A DNA stretch of 64,000 nucleotides. It comes from Mycolicibacterium flavescens (GTDB taxonomy: Bacteria > Actinomycetota > Actinomycetes > Mycobacteriales > Mycobacteriaceae). The notes under the pieces are model-generated. The model saw only the letters and a program-made list of their open reading frames with translations, was not told the origin of the DNA and ran no database searches. Shown piece by piece: positions 1 through 8,886 of this stretch; position 1 is the stretch's first letter; each line of letters starts with the position of its first letter. The DNA is taken from assembly GCA_900637135.1 (NCBI GenBank), contig LR134353.1:4092001-4156000 (forward strand), read 5' to 3'. The position numbers and the translations under genes are program-made.

Positions 1-1935
1 GGCGCAGTCAAGATCGGTCGAGCCACCGACAACGACATCGTCGTACCCGACGTGCTGGCCTCGCGCCACCACGCCACCCTGGTGCCGACGGCGGCCGGTA
101 CCGAGATCATCGACAACCGCAGCATCAACGGCACGTTCGTCAACGGTGCACGCGTGGAGTCCGCGCTGCTTCGCGACGGTGACACGGTCACGATCGGCAA
201 CATCGACCTCGTCTTCTCCGGCGGCACGCTGGTCCGCCGCAGCGAGAGCGAGGCCGCGACCCGCACCGGCGGACTGGAAGTCCACGGCGTCACGTGGACG
301 ATCGAGAACAACAAAACGCTGCTGGACAACATCTCGATCGCCGCGCGGCCGGGAACGCTGACCGCGATCATCGGCCCGTCGGGCGCCGGTAAGTCGACGT
401 TCGCCCGGTTGGTCGCCGGCTACACCCATCCGACGACGGGCACGGTGACCTTCGAGGGCCACAACGTGCACGCCGAATACGCGTCGCTGCGCTCGCGGAT
501 CGGGATGGTTCCCCAGGACGACGTCGTGCACGGTCAGCTGACCGTGCGTCAGGCGCTGATGTACGCGGCGGAACTGCGCCTGCCGCCGGACACCACGAAG
601 GCCGACCGAGAACAGGTCGTCATGCAGGTGCTCGAGGAACTCGAGATGACCAACCATCTGGAGACCCGCGTCGACAAGCTCTCCGGCGGCCAGCGCAAGC
701 GCGCTTCGGTTGCGCTCGAACTGTTGACCGGCCCGTCGCTGCTGATCCTCGACGAGCCGACCTCGGGTCTGGACCCCGCACTGGACCGCCAGGTGATGAC
801 GATGCTGCGGCAACTGGCCGACGCCGGGCGCGTCGTGCTGGTCGTCACGCACTCGCTGACCTATCTCGACGTCTGCGATCAGGTGCTGCTGCTGGCGCCC
901 GGCGGAAAGACCGCGTTCTACGGCCCGCCCAGCCAGATCGGCCCGTCGATGGGCACCACCAACTGGGCCGACATCTTCAGCTCGGTGGCCAGCGACCCCA
1001 AGGCGGCCAACGAGCGCTTCCTGTCCCAGCACGGGCCTCCGCCACCACCACCGCCGACCGAGGAGCCGTCCGATCTGGGCAGCCCGACGAGCACGAGCGT
1101 GCGGCGGCAGTTCTCGACGATCGCGCGCCGACAGGTGCGACTGGTGGTATCCGACCGCGGCTACTTCGCGTTCCTGATGCTGCTGCCGTTCATCATGGGC
1201 GTGCTGTCGCTCTCGGTGCCCGGTGACGTCGGGTTCGGCGTGCCCGTGCCTGCGATGCAGGGCGGCGCGGCACCCAACGAGCCGGGCCAGATCCTGGTCA
1301 TGCTCAACGTCGGCGCCATTTTCATGGGCACCGCGCTGACCATCCGGGCGCTGATCGGCGAACGGGCGATCTTCCGCCGCGAGCAGGCCGTCGGATTGTC
1401 AACGACCGCATACCTTTTGGCGAAGGTGTTCGTGTTCACCCTGTTCGCGGTCGTCCAGTCGGCGATCGTGACGGCGATCGCGATCATCGGCAAAGGTTGG
1501 GGTCCCGGTGCCGTCGACAGCGGTGCATTTATCGGCAACCGCAGCATCGAGCTGTTCGTCGACATCGCGGTGACGACGGTGGCCGCGGCGATGGTGGGCC
1601 TGGCGCTCTCGGCGTTGGCCAGGTCCAACGAACAGATCATGCCGCTACTGGTGGTGGCGATCATGTCCCAGCTGGTGTTCTCGGGCGGCATGATCCCCGT
1701 GACGGACCGGATCGTGCTCGACCAGATGTCCTGGTTCACCCCTGCCCGCTGGGGTTTCGCGGCTTCGGCCTCGACGATCGACCTGATCCGGTTGGTGCCC
1801 GGCCCATTGACGCCCAACGACCGACACTGGGAACACAGCGCGGGCACATGGCTGTTCGACATGGCCATGCTGGCGCTGATCTCCATCGGCTACACGGCGT
1901 TCGTGCGCTGGCGGATTCGGCTGAGCAGCGCTTAG
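1..1935 (+). CDS. FHA-domain ABCG-type ABC exporter (5' truncated)
   Basis: The 644 visible codons are the 3' part of a gene that starts before the window. An FHA phosphothreonine-binding domain comes first (GR at residues 6-7, SRHH near 21, NGT near 44). It is followed by an ABC ATPase with Walker A GPSGAGKST (about 125-133), signature LSGGQ (about 227) and Walker B LLILDEPTSGLD (about 247), then an ABC2-type membrane domain with about six hydrophobic segments. The ATPase-then-permease order is that of ABCG half-transporters. Rv1747 of M. tuberculosis has this architecture and is controlled by Ser/Thr kinases through its FHA domains, so this exporter is probably phospho-regulated too. A Pro/Glu linker (PPPPPPPTEEP) separates the two halves. 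The substrate cannot be told from sequence. It converges on mfpA. Confidence 0.9.
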   Translation, partial: GAVKIGRATDNDIVVPDVLASRHHATLVPTAAGTEIIDNRSINGTFVNGARVESALLRDGDTVTIGNIDLVFSGGTLVRRSESEAATRTGGLEVHGVTWTIENNKTLLDNISIAARPGTLTAIIGPSGAGKSTFARLVAGYTHPTTGTVTFEGHNVHAEYASLRSRIGMVPQDDVVHGQLTVRQALMYAAELRLPPDTTKADREQVVMQVLEELEMTNHLETRVDKLSGGQRKRASVALELLTGPSLLILDEPTSGLDPALDRQVMTMLRQLADAGRVVLVVTHSLTYLDVCDQVLLLAPGGKTAFYGPPSQIGPSMGTTNWADIFSSVASDPKAANERFLSQHGPPPPPPPTEEPSDLGSPTSTSVRRQFSTIARRQVRLVVSDRGYFAFLMLLPFIMGVLSLSVPGDVGFGVPVPAMQGGAAPNEPGQILVMLNVGAIFMGTALTIRALIGERAIFRREQAVGLSTTAYLLAKVFVFTLFAVVQSAIVTAIAIIGKGWGPGAVDSGAFIGNRSIELFVDIAVTTVAAAMVGLALSALARSNEQIMPLLVVAIMSQLVFSGGMIPVTDRIVLDQMSWFTPARWGFAASASTIDLIRLVPGPLTPNDRHWEHSAGTWLFDMAMLALISIGYTAFVRWRIRLSSA

Positions 1936-1962
1936 CGCGCCGATATCCGTGCGTGATGGGGA

Positions 1963-2526
1963 TCATTCCCCGTGGATGTTCAGGCCGTGCGCGGCGGCGA
2001 ACGCAAGCGCTTGGTCGACGTCGATTTTCACGCCGGTGAGGCCGGCGGTGGTCCACAGTGACGGGTCGGTCCTCGCGCCGCGAAGGTCGGCCTCGTCTAG
2101 TCGCAGGTTCTGCACCCGCGCCCCGCTCAGATCCGCGCCGCGCAACACCGCCTTGCGCAGATCGGCGTCGACGAGGCCTGCCTCGCGCAACCGGCATCCG
2201 GTGAGATCCACACCCCGCAGATCACATCCGCCGAGGACGGCCAGTGTCAGGTCGACGTCGACCAGCGTCATCGGCCGAAGGCGGCTTCCGGTGAATACCG
2301 ATCCGAGCATGCTGCACTGCCGGAATACGCTGTGGTGCAGGGTTGCTCGCTCGAACCGGCAGTTCCGAAACGCCGAACCGGCATGTTCGGATTCGGTGAG
2401 GTCGACGCCGCGGAAATCACATTCGTCGAACACCACGCGTTCGGTGCGTAGCCTGCTGAGGTCGTCGTCGCGGAAGTCGCGGCCGGTGTAGTGCTCGTCG
2501 CTCCACAGTGTTTCGTCGGGGCGCAC
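1963..2526 (-). CDS. mfpA: MfpA pentapeptide-repeat protein
   Basis: A 187-residue protein built almost wholly of pentapeptide repeats with Leu or Phe at the central position (for example ADLRK, ADLSG, CDLRG, VDLTG), which fold into a right-handed quadrilateral beta-helix. Length and position, last in the conservon operon, match M. tuberculosis MfpA (Rv3361c, about 183 aa). That protein mimics B-form DNA, binds DNA gyrase and lowers fluoroquinolone susceptibility. The start is the ATG at 2526, four bases after the GTPase stop, so translation is probably coupled. The C-terminus (about 165-187) is non-repetitive and helical, where MfpA proteins dimerise. The gyrase role is inferred by family and context. 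Confidence 0.9.
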   Translation of the reverse strand: MRPDETLWSDEHYTGRDFRDDDLSRLRTERVVFDECDFRGVDLTESEHAGSAFRNCRFERATLHHSVFRQCSMLGSVFTGSRLRPMTLVDVDLTLAVLGGCDLRGVDLTGCRLREAGLVDADLRKAVLRGADLSGARVQNLRLDEADLRGARTDPSLWTTAGLTGVKIDVDQALAFAAAHGLNIHGE

Positions 2527-2530
2527 TCGG

Positions 2531-3133
2531 TCAACCGGGCAGGGAGGTCAGGTTCGCCAGAGCGTATTCGGTGATCGCGATCAACGCCGCCTTGGCGGAC
2601 TGCCGGTCTCGCGCGTCGACGGTGATCACCGGAACGTGCTCGCCAAGCGCCAACGCCTTGCGTACCGCGGCAGCGGGATGCCTTGGCGCGCTGTCGAACT
2701 GGTTGATCGCGACGAGGAAGGGCAGGTTGCGCGCCTCGAAGAAGTCGACTGCGGCGAAGCTGTCCTGTAGACGCCGCACGTCGACCAGGATGATGGCTCC
2801 GATCGCGCCGCGGACGAGGTCGTCCCACATGAACCAGAACCTGCGCTGACCGGGCGTGCCGAACAGGTACAACACCAGGTCATCGGCCAAGGTTATGCGA
2901 CCGAAGTCCATCGCCACCGTCGTCGTGTCCTTCTGGGGCGTGGCTTCGAGTCCGTCGACGCCCGCCGAGGCGGTGGTCACCAAGGCCTCGGTCCGCAGCG
3001 GCATGATCTCGGAGACCGCGCCGACGAACGTCGTCTTCCCGGCGCCGAAGCCACCCGAGATGACGATCTTGGAAGAAGCCGGCTGGCCCGAGGGTTTCGG
3101 TGCTCGGCGCTCCTCAAAGTGCCTTGAGGCCAC
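2531..3133 (-). CDS. Conservon Ras-like GTPase (CvnD/MfpB type)
   Basis: A 200-residue small GTPase. Visible motifs are the P-loop GGFGAGKT (27-34), a GTPGQ switch-II segment where Ras proteins have DxxGQ, and NQFD as G4. This is the DUF463/CvnD group of bacterial Ras-like proteins; the M. tuberculosis counterpart is Rv3362c. It overlaps the end of the DUF742 gene by 20 bases and is followed immediately by mfpA. In conservons, CvnD works with the sensor, Roadblock and DUF742 proteins in a membrane-associated switch. In mycobacteria the GTPase (MfpB) has been reported to modulate MfpA-linked quinolone susceptibility. GTP binding is strongly supported by motif; the upstream signal is unknown. 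Confidence 0.9.
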   Translation of the reverse strand: MASRHFEERRAPKPSGQPASSKIVISGGFGAGKTTFVGAVSEIMPLRTEALVTTASAGVDGLEATPQKDTTTVAMDFGRITLADDLVLYLFGTPGQRRFWFMWDDLVRGAIGAIILVDVRRLQDSFAAVDFFEARNLPFLVAINQFDSAPRHPAAAVRKALALGEHVPVITVDARDRQSAKAALIAITEYALANLTSLPG

Positions 3134-3485
3134 GCAGTGTCCTTCCTATCAACTCACGTCTTTCGTCGATGTCGGTCGACTCGCCCAGGGTGCTGCCGAC
3201 CGCCACATAACCCTGCGTCACGAGATCCCCGATGAGCACCCGCGCCACGCCGAGCGGCAACGATAACTTCACAGCGATCTCGGTAACCGACGGGCGGTCG
3301 ACGCATATCGCCACGATCTGCCCGCGCACGTCGTTACCCGGCCAGCGCGGCGGCTTGGCCGAGTCGACCGTCTCGATCGGCGCTTCCATCGGCAGCGAGA
3401 TGCGGGAGTCGGTACGGCCCGCGGTCAGGATGTACGGCCGGACCAGGCTCGGCTCGGCCGCGACGTCGCCCTCCCACTGGTCCAT
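3114..3485 (-). CDS. DUF742 conservon protein (CvnC type)
   Basis: A 123-residue DUF742 protein matching Rv3363c in size and place. The family signature is visible as VRPYILTAGRTDS near residues 16-28, and the C-terminal half looks like a winged helix (SVTEIAVKLSLPLGVARVLIGDL). CvnC proteins are the third member of actinobacterial conservons and are thought to link Roadblock and GTPase partners. The gene starts 7 bases after the Roadblock stop and overlaps the GTPase start, so the operon is tightly coupled. Biochemical function is not established for the family. Confidence 0.88.
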   Translation of the reverse strand: MDQWEGDVAAEPSLVRPYILTAGRTDSRISLPMEAPIETVDSAKPPRWPGNDVRGQIVAICVDRPSVTEIAVKLSLPLGVARVLIGDLVTQGYVAVGSTLGESTDIDERRELIGRTLRGLKAL

Positions 3486-3492
3486 CGGCCGC

Positions 3493-3912
3493 TCACGAAT
3501 GTTGGGGTGCGCGCCGTCGCGCCGACTGGGCGACGGTGCCCACCCGCTCGACCAATACCGCCATCTCGTAACCGATCTGGCCGATGTCGCAGTTCCGTGC
3601 CGCCAGGGTCGCCAGGTTCGAGCCGTCGCCGACGCGCATCAACAGCAGGTAGCCGTTCTCCATCTCGACCACCGACTGCAGCACGTGGCCACCGTCGAAG
3701 AGTTGCGCTGCACCCGTGGACAGGCTGGCCAGTCCGGACGCCACGGCCGCGAGTTGGTCGGCCCGCTCGGTCGGGATGTGCTCACTGGCCGCTATCAGCA
3801 GCCCGTCGGCGGACACCAGCACCGCGTGCGTCACCCCCGACACTTCGCGGGCGAATTTGGAGACCAGCCAGTCGAGCGAGTCGCGCTGCGTCGAACGGGC
3901 CGGGTACGTCAT
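3493..3912 (-). CDS. Roadblock/LC7 domain protein (CvnB type)
   Basis: A 139-residue single-domain Roadblock/LC7 protein, counterpart of Rv3364c. The pattern of a long first helix (LDWLVSKFAREVSGVTHAVLVSADGLLIAAS) followed by a Gly-rich strand and a second helix is typical of MglB-like regulators of Ras-like GTPases. It overlaps the 3' end of the sensor gene by four bases (3909-3912), so expression is likely coupled to it. By family it should bind the CvnD GTPase; whether as activator or scaffold is not known. Confidence 0.9.
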   Translation of the reverse strand: MTYPARSTQRDSLDWLVSKFAREVSGVTHAVLVSADGLLIAASEHIPTERADQLAAVASGLASLSTGAAQLFDGGHVLQSVVEMENGYLLLMRVGDGSNLATLAARNCDIGQIGYEMAVLVERVGTVAQSARRRAPQHS

Positions 3913-6407
3913 TCGGTATCGGTTCCTCTGGTCTCTCGTGCGTGCGAGCGGCCGGCGTGCACCCCGCCGAAGTGGCTGCTGATGCTGGCGCGAACGGCGT
4001 CAGGATCGCGTTGCGAGGCTTCCGGTTGCGCGCCGAACTCAGCCGCCGATGCTACCTCGCCGGTCTGTGCGGCGCCCGGCACGAGGCGGGCACCCGGGGT
4101 GCGCACCGGAAGCCCGTCGTCGGTGACTTCGGTGACCGGGGCCTCGTCGGCGGCGGCTGCGGCCGACCAGCCGTGGTCCCAGACCGATTCCCAGTTCAGG
4201 TCCTCGCTGTTGGCGAGTTCGGTCGGGTCGACCAGCCACTCCGAGAGCATGCTCTGGTAGATCGAGTCGTCGGCATCGGCCGTTTCCGCCGCTTGGGTCC
4301 GCGCCGCGAAGAAGCTCGAGGTGTCCGTCGGCCGGCCGGCCGGTTCCGGCTCCCCGACTTCTTCATCCGGGGTTGCCGCGATACCGCTGGCGCCGGGGTT
4401 GCGCTGCGGCAGGACCCCAATCGGCGCATCAGAGTGGCCATTGGCGTGCCTCGGCTCGTCGAGCGCCAGCGCCGTCGCGATCCCCGAGTGGGCGTCGGCG
4501 GGCGTGGCGTACTCGGGCTCGCTGAACTGGTGCGGCTCCCCGGGTCGCCTCAACAACTCGCTCGGCACGTACACACCCGCGGTGGTGCCCGAATCCGGCT
4601 CGCCACCGATCGTGGACCGCAACCGGACCACCAGCCCGTGCTGCGCGGCGAGGCGACCCACGACGAACAACCCCATGTGCCGCGCGGTGTAGGGGTCGAC
4701 CTGTCCGCCCGACTGCAGACGGGAGTTGGCCACCCGCAGATCCGACTCGGTCATCCCGAGCCCGATGTCACTCACCTCGATGACCAGTCCGCCGTTGGCG
4801 GTGTGCACGGCTGACACCCGCACCTGTGAGATCGGCGGCGAGTAGCGCAGCGCGTTGTCGAGCAGTTCGGCGAGCAGGTGGACCAGGTCACCGGCGACGG
4901 CGCCGACGACCTCACTGTCGGGAACGGTCGCGGTGACGACCCGGGTGTAGTCCTCGACCTCGGAGGCCGCGGCGTTGATCACCGCGGAGACCGGAACCGG
5001 CTCGGCCTGCTCGCGAGGAACCCTCGCGCCGGACAGCACCAGAAGGTTCGCGCCGTTACGTCGCATCCGGGCGGCCAGATGGTCCAGCCGGAACAGGCTC
5101 TCGAGCCGCTCGGGGTCCTCCTCGTTGCGCTCCAGCCGGTCGATCAACGCCAACTGCTGGTCCACCAGCGAGCGGCTGCGCCGTGAGAGCGTCTCGAACA
5201 TGTCCCCGATCTGCAGCTGCAACCGCGACTGTTCGGCGGCGAGGAAGACGGCCTGCTCGTGAAGTTCATCCACGGCATGGGCTACCTGGCCCACCTCCTC
5301 GGTCGTGTGCACCGGGATCGGGGTGATCTGCGAGGCGTCACCACCGGCACGCACCCGCTCGATTTCTGCGCCGAGGTCTTCGTGGGCGACCTTGAGCGCG
5401 CTGTCGCGCAGACGCCGCAGCGGTCGCACCAGCGTGCGCGCCACCAGGACCACGATGATCAGCGCGACCAGCATCGCCACACCGACGATGACCGCATCGC
5501 GGATCAAGGTGGTGCGCTGAGCGTCGGCTCGATCCCGCACGGCCGACGTGACCGCCCCGGTGGTCCGCTCGATGATCTGGGACGCGATCTGATCGGTTGC
5601 GGCCACCGACCCCAGCAGTTCGGGGTTGTTGACCAGCGGCACCGCCGGGTCGGTCATCAGCGCCATCCGCTTGACGAACTCGGCCTGCAGCGTCTTGGCC
5701 TCGGGCGATCCCACCCCGAGCACCTGGCTCATGCCGAACAATGTCGACGGCTCGGTGCCGGCAAGTGCGATCACCGCGGTCCGCAACTCGGGCTCTGGCA
5801 ACTCGGCACCGCGGGTGAGCGCGAGCGTCTGCATCGTCATCTGGCCGCGCGCCCCGATCGCCCGGGCCAGCCCGACGGTCTCCGCGCGGATGCGTTCGTC
5901 GTCGACGCGGACCGAGCCGGTCACCGCATCCTCGGCGGGCAGAAGCAGCAGCGCGTAGGCCTGAATGCTGTCGCGCAGTCCGACGCTGTTCGAGGTGACC
6001 CTGTCCATCAGCGCCTGACCGTCGTCGATCATGGTGGTGACGCCCTGGCGGACGTCCGGGGCCACGTCGGTGGCCTCCACCCGGAGCTGGAGTTCACGAC
6101 GGCTGCTGTCGAATCGGCTCAGGGCGGCCTGCATGTCACCGTCGGCCGAGGTGGCCAGCATCGCCGCTTCCAACGCCTCCATGTAGCGCTCGATCGCGGG
6201 CACCATTTCGGCGCGTTCGGCGGCGCGGCGTAGATCGGCCTCCGCGGTCACGTCGCCGTGGATGCGCAGGCCGGCGAACGTTGCGGCCACGATCAACGGC
6301 ACCAGGACGATAGCGAGCACTTTCCACCGGACCGGCCAGTTGGACAAGGCCCACCGCGACGGCCGTTTGACCGGTGGCTCGGGTTCGCGCGGGGAGAACA
6401 CGCTCAT
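3909..6407 (-). CDS. Conservon sensor ATPase / histidine-kinase-like protein (CvnA type)
   Basis: An 832-residue membrane sensor, counterpart of Rv3365c. TM1 lies at about 30-48, followed by a roughly 255-residue extracytoplasmic helical region of nitrate/nitrite-sensor (NIT) type, TM2 at about 305-328, a HAMP region (about 330-385) with a coiled coil, and a HATPase_c domain with N-box LLAELLDNALRYSPP and GLGMTESD. The C-terminal 200 residues are acidic, Pro/Ala-rich and probably disordered. I see no convincing phosphoacceptor H-box, in line with conservon sensors acting through the Roadblock-GTPase module instead of a response regulator. First gene of the five-gene operon; the 268 bases upstream presumably hold its promoter. 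Confidence 0.88.
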   Translation of the reverse strand: MSVFSPREPEPPVKRPSRWALSNWPVRWKVLAIVLVPLIVAATFAGLRIHGDVTAEADLRRAAERAEMVPAIERYMEALEAAMLATSADGDMQAALSRFDSSRRELQLRVEATDVAPDVRQGVTTMIDDGQALMDRVTSNSVGLRDSIQAYALLLLPAEDAVTGSVRVDDERIRAETVGLARAIGARGQMTMQTLALTRGAELPEPELRTAVIALAGTEPSTLFGMSQVLGVGSPEAKTLQAEFVKRMALMTDPAVPLVNNPELLGSVAATDQIASQIIERTTGAVTSAVRDRADAQRTTLIRDAVIVGVAMLVALIIVVLVARTLVRPLRRLRDSALKVAHEDLGAEIERVRAGGDASQITPIPVHTTEEVGQVAHAVDELHEQAVFLAAEQSRLQLQIGDMFETLSRRSRSLVDQQLALIDRLERNEEDPERLESLFRLDHLAARMRRNGANLLVLSGARVPREQAEPVPVSAVINAAASEVEDYTRVVTATVPDSEVVGAVAGDLVHLLAELLDNALRYSPPISQVRVSAVHTANGGLVIEVSDIGLGMTESDLRVANSRLQSGGQVDPYTARHMGLFVVGRLAAQHGLVVRLRSTIGGEPDSGTTAGVYVPSELLRRPGEPHQFSEPEYATPADAHSGIATALALDEPRHANGHSDAPIGVLPQRNPGASGIAATPDEEVGEPEPAGRPTDTSSFFAARTQAAETADADDSIYQSMLSEWLVDPTELANSEDLNWESVWDHGWSAAAAADEAPVTEVTDDGLPVRTPGARLVPGAAQTGEVASAAEFGAQPEASQRDPDAVRASISSHFGGVHAGRSHARETRGTDTE

Positions 6408-6675
6408 CGGCGCAGGCCCGTTCGCAGGGCCGGCGGCTTCATCGTCAGCGATGGCGCGTCATTCATGAGACTTCCCACTGATTTTCTACTGATCTGCCCA
6501 CCCCGGCGGGCCTGTTCCGGCCCTGGCAATTGGACGAGTATGCCAGCGATGTGCGGCCGAATCCACCATTCTTACTGAACAGACAGAGTTCAAAACCGCA
6601 GGTGAAAAGCGGTGTGAGGATACCGAGCAAATACCGGGACCCGATCGTGATGTGAACCCCGGCAGCAGCGCCCGC

Positions 6676-7281
6676 CTACGCCGGGCGAAGGATCGCGACG
6701 AGGAAGTCGGAGTCGTCGGCGAACGGCCGCACATCCCACGTCGACAACAGCAGATCCGGCGCGAGACTGGCGTTCGAGGCGTCGTCGAAGAAGTCGGCGA
6801 ACGCGTAGTCGCGACCGGCGCCGAAGCCGATCACCACCCGCCCGTCGTCCTTGAGATGGGCGCGCAGCCGGGTGAGCACCTCGCCACGGGTGCTCGGCGC
6901 CAGGAACGTCATGACGTTGCCCGCCGACAGGATGACGTCGAATTTCTCGGTGATGCCCCGTGCGGGCAGGTCGAGTTCGGCGAGGTCGCCGACGAGCCAC
7001 TGTGGGCCCGGATGGTCCTGTTCGGCCGCCTCGATCAGCGCGGGGTCGACGTCGACGCCGACGACGCGGTGACCGGCGGCGGCGAGGTAGCCACCCAGGC
7101 GGCCGGGTCCGCATCCCGCATCGAGGATGTGGGCGCCGCGCGGAGCCATCGCGTCGATCAGGCGCGCCTCACCCGCCAGGTCGTCACCGGCCCGCGCCAT
7201 GGCGCGGAATCGCTCGATATACCAGTGGGAATGGCCGGGGTCGGCCGCCACCTTCTGCATCCAGAGGCTCTTCGCGACCAT
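6676..7281 (-). CDS. Class I SAM-dependent methyltransferase
   Basis: A 201-residue soluble methyltransferase. Motif I ILDAGCGPG is at 52-60, the acidic end of beta-2 is VVGVDVDP, motif II is WLVGDLAEL, and FDVILSAGNVM is the post-I strand. Fold and size fit the Methyltransf_25/11 group. The substrate is not recognisable. It is transcribed divergently from trmL with about 50 bases between the starts, so the two may share a control region. Confidence 0.85.
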   Translation of the reverse strand: MVAKSLWMQKVAADPGHSHWYIERFRAMARAGDDLAGEARLIDAMAPRGAHILDAGCGPGRLGGYLAAAGHRVVGVDVDPALIEAAEQDHPGPQWLVGDLAELDLPARGITEKFDVILSAGNVMTFLAPSTRGEVLTRLRAHLKDDGRVVIGFGAGRDYAFADFFDDASNASLAPDLLLSTWDVRPFADDSDFLVAILRPA

Positions 7282-7331
7282 GCGAGCATTATCCCTTCGC
7301 CCCGAAAGCGCTCTCCACCCAGAGGTGCCAG

Positions 7332-7796
7332 TTGTTCAGATTGATGTTCTACTCACCGCGCATCGCGCCCAACACGGGTAACGCGATCCGGATGGTGGCG
7401 GGCACCGGCTGCGAACTGCACCTGGTGGAACCGTTGGGCTTCGACCTGTCCGAGCCGAAGTTGCGGCGGGCCGGCCTGGACTATCACGACCTGGCGTCGG
7501 TGACCGTCCATCCCGATCTGGCCGCGGCATGGTCCGCGATGGCGCCCGAGCGGGTCTATGCGTTCACCGCCCACGCGACGACGTCGTTCACCGACATCGA
7601 GTACCGGCCGGGTGACGTGCTGATGTTCGGTCCCGAACCCTCCGGCCTCGACGAGGCGACGCTGGCCGACCCGCACATCACCGCGCAGGTGCGGATTCCG
7701 ATGCTGGCCGGAAGGCGCTCGCTGAACCTGTCGAACGCGGCGGCCGTCGCGGTGTACGAGGCGTGGCGCCAGCACGGATTCAGCGGCGCGACCTGA
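7332..7796 (+). CDS. trmL: tRNA (cytidine/uridine-2'-O)-methyltransferase TrmL (SPOUT)
   Basis: A 154-residue SPOUT methyltransferase, counterpart of Rv3366 and close to E. coli TrmL/YibK. The N-terminal MFYSPRIAPNTGN block, the knot motif LMFGPEPSGL and the C-terminal SLNLSNAAAVAVYEAWRQ are all present. TrmL 2'-O-methylates the wobble nucleotide of certain tRNA-Leu species. The start is placed at TTG 7332 because AGAGG lies 7 bases upstream and the length then equals the known homologue; ATG 7344 is the alternative. Reading the frame upstream to 6960 adds only low-complexity sequence antisense to the methyltransferase gene. Confidence 0.92.
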   Translation: MFRLMFYSPRIAPNTGNAIRMVAGTGCELHLVEPLGFDLSEPKLRRAGLDYHDLASVTVHPDLAAAWSAMAPERVYAFTAHATTSFTDIEYRPGDVLMFGPEPSGLDEATLADPHITAQVRIPMLAGRRSLNLSNAAAVAVYEAWRQHGFSGAT

Positions 7797-7799
7797 GCA

Positions 7800-8447
7800 T
7801 CACCAGGAGTTGAAGTGCGCGATCTGCTCGACGGGCAGGCGCTTGGCCGGGCGGAAGTCGGTGCCCTTGGTGTAAGCGATCGGGAACAGCCCGCCTTGGC
7901 TGTACTGGTCGTGCGGGATGCCCAGGACGTCGGCGGCCTGCTTCTCGCCCTCACCCAACAGGTGCAGCGTCGTCCACGCCGAGCCCAGACCGCGCGTGCG
8001 CAACGCCAGCATGTAGCTCCACGCGGCGGGCAACAGTGAACCCCAGAAGCTGGCGCTGACGGCGCCGGGCACACCGTCGCATCGTCCCTCGAGGCACGGG
8101 ATCAGCAGCCAGGGCGCCTTTTCCATGTTCTCGGCGAGGTATTCGGCCGACGACACCACGGCCTGGCGCCGCTCCCCGCGGCTGTCGCCCTCGGCGTATT
8201 CGGGTTCGGGCATCGTGCGGTACAACTTCCAGCTGTTGCGATAAATCTCGGCGAGCGCCGTCTTCTTCTCGGCGTCGTCGACGAACACCCACTGCCACGC
8301 TTGACTGTTCGATCCGGTCGGCGCCTGGATGGCGAGCTCGAGGCACTCCAGCAACACCTCACGCGGCACCGGCTTCTCGAAATCGAGCCGCTTGCGCACC
8401 GAACGGGTGGTGGTGAGGACTTCGTCGGCGGAGAGGTTCAAGGTCAT
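7800..8447 (-). CDS. Nitroreductase family FMN oxidoreductase
   Basis: A 215-residue nitroreductase, counterpart of Rv3368c. The FMN phosphate-binding TTRSVRKR near the N-terminus, APTGSNSQAWQWVFV (about 43-57), and the Gly-rich RGLGSAWTTLHLL and VLGIPHD blocks are conserved. Such enzymes reduce nitro-compounds or quinones with NAD(P)H as homodimers. The natural substrate is unknown. It is divergent from the PPOX gene, with 22 bases between the two start codons. Confidence 0.9.
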   Translation of the reverse strand: MTLNLSADEVLTTTRSVRKRLDFEKPVPREVLLECLELAIQAPTGSNSQAWQWVFVDDAEKKTALAEIYRNSWKLYRTMPEPEYAEGDSRGERRQAVVSSAEYLAENMEKAPWLLIPCLEGRCDGVPGAVSASFWGSLLPAAWSYMLALRTRGLGSAWTTLHLLGEGEKQAADVLGIPHDQYSQGGLFPIAYTKGTDFRPAKRLPVEQIAHFNSW

Positions 8448-8457
8448 TTTTCGAGAC

Positions 8458-8463
8458 TACATT
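8458..8463 (+). promoter_or_regulatory. -10 element of a leaderless promoter
   Basis: TACATT lies six bases before the ATG at 8470, which puts the expected transcription start on the A of the start codon. No Shine-Dalgarno sequence fits before this ATG. Inferred from spacing only. Confidence 0.5.
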
Positions 8464-8469
8464 CGCTTC

Positions 8470-8886
8470 ATGGCAGTCAAATTCACCCAGGAAGTCATCG
8501 ACCGGCTCTCGTCGGACAAGCACGGCTGGTTGACCACGGTGGCCAAGTCCGGACAACCCGTCCCGAGATTGGTGTGGTTCTACTTCGACGGGACTGACGT
8601 GCTCGTCTACACCGAACCGAGTGCCGCGAAAGTCAGGCATATACGGGCGCATCCACGGGTCAGCCTCAATCTGGACTCCGATGGAAACGGCAGCGGGATC
8701 ATCGTCGTCGGCGGACCCGCGACCGTCGATGCCGAGGGCGCGAATCCGCTGCACGACGAGCGGTATCGCGCGAAATACGACGAGTTGGCGGCCAGCCTCG
8801 GTTTCAGCGACGAGTTTCTCGCCGCCTACGACACGCGGCTGAGGATCAGCGTCGACAAGGTCTGGACCACGCCCACCGAGGGTTAG
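8470..8886 (+). CDS. PPOX-class F420-dependent oxidoreductase (Rv3369 type)
   Basis: A 138-residue split-barrel flavin/deazaflavin-binding protein. KHGWLTTVAKSGQPVPRLVWFYFDG is the typical first beta-hairpin, followed by KVRHIRAHPRVSLNL. It corresponds to Rv3369, type member of a TIGRFAM PPOX subfamily thought to use cofactor F420. The ATG at 8470 is chosen over the in-frame upstream ATG because homology begins here and the -10 hexamer fits a leaderless message. It overlaps the last four bases of the convergent MFS gene. Substrate unknown. Confidence 0.88.
   Translation: MAVKFTQEVIDRLSSDKHGWLTTVAKSGQPVPRLVWFYFDGTDVLVYTEPSAAKVRHIRAHPRVSLNLDSDGNGSGIIVVGGPATVDAEGANPLHDERYRAKYDELAASLGFSDEFLAAYDTRLRISVDKVWTTPTEG

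Noticed and set aside
6960..7331. N-terminal extension of TrmL by about 124 codons
   Set aside because: The extension is low-complexity and antisense to the methyltransferase gene; homology and a Shine-Dalgarno place the start at 7332.
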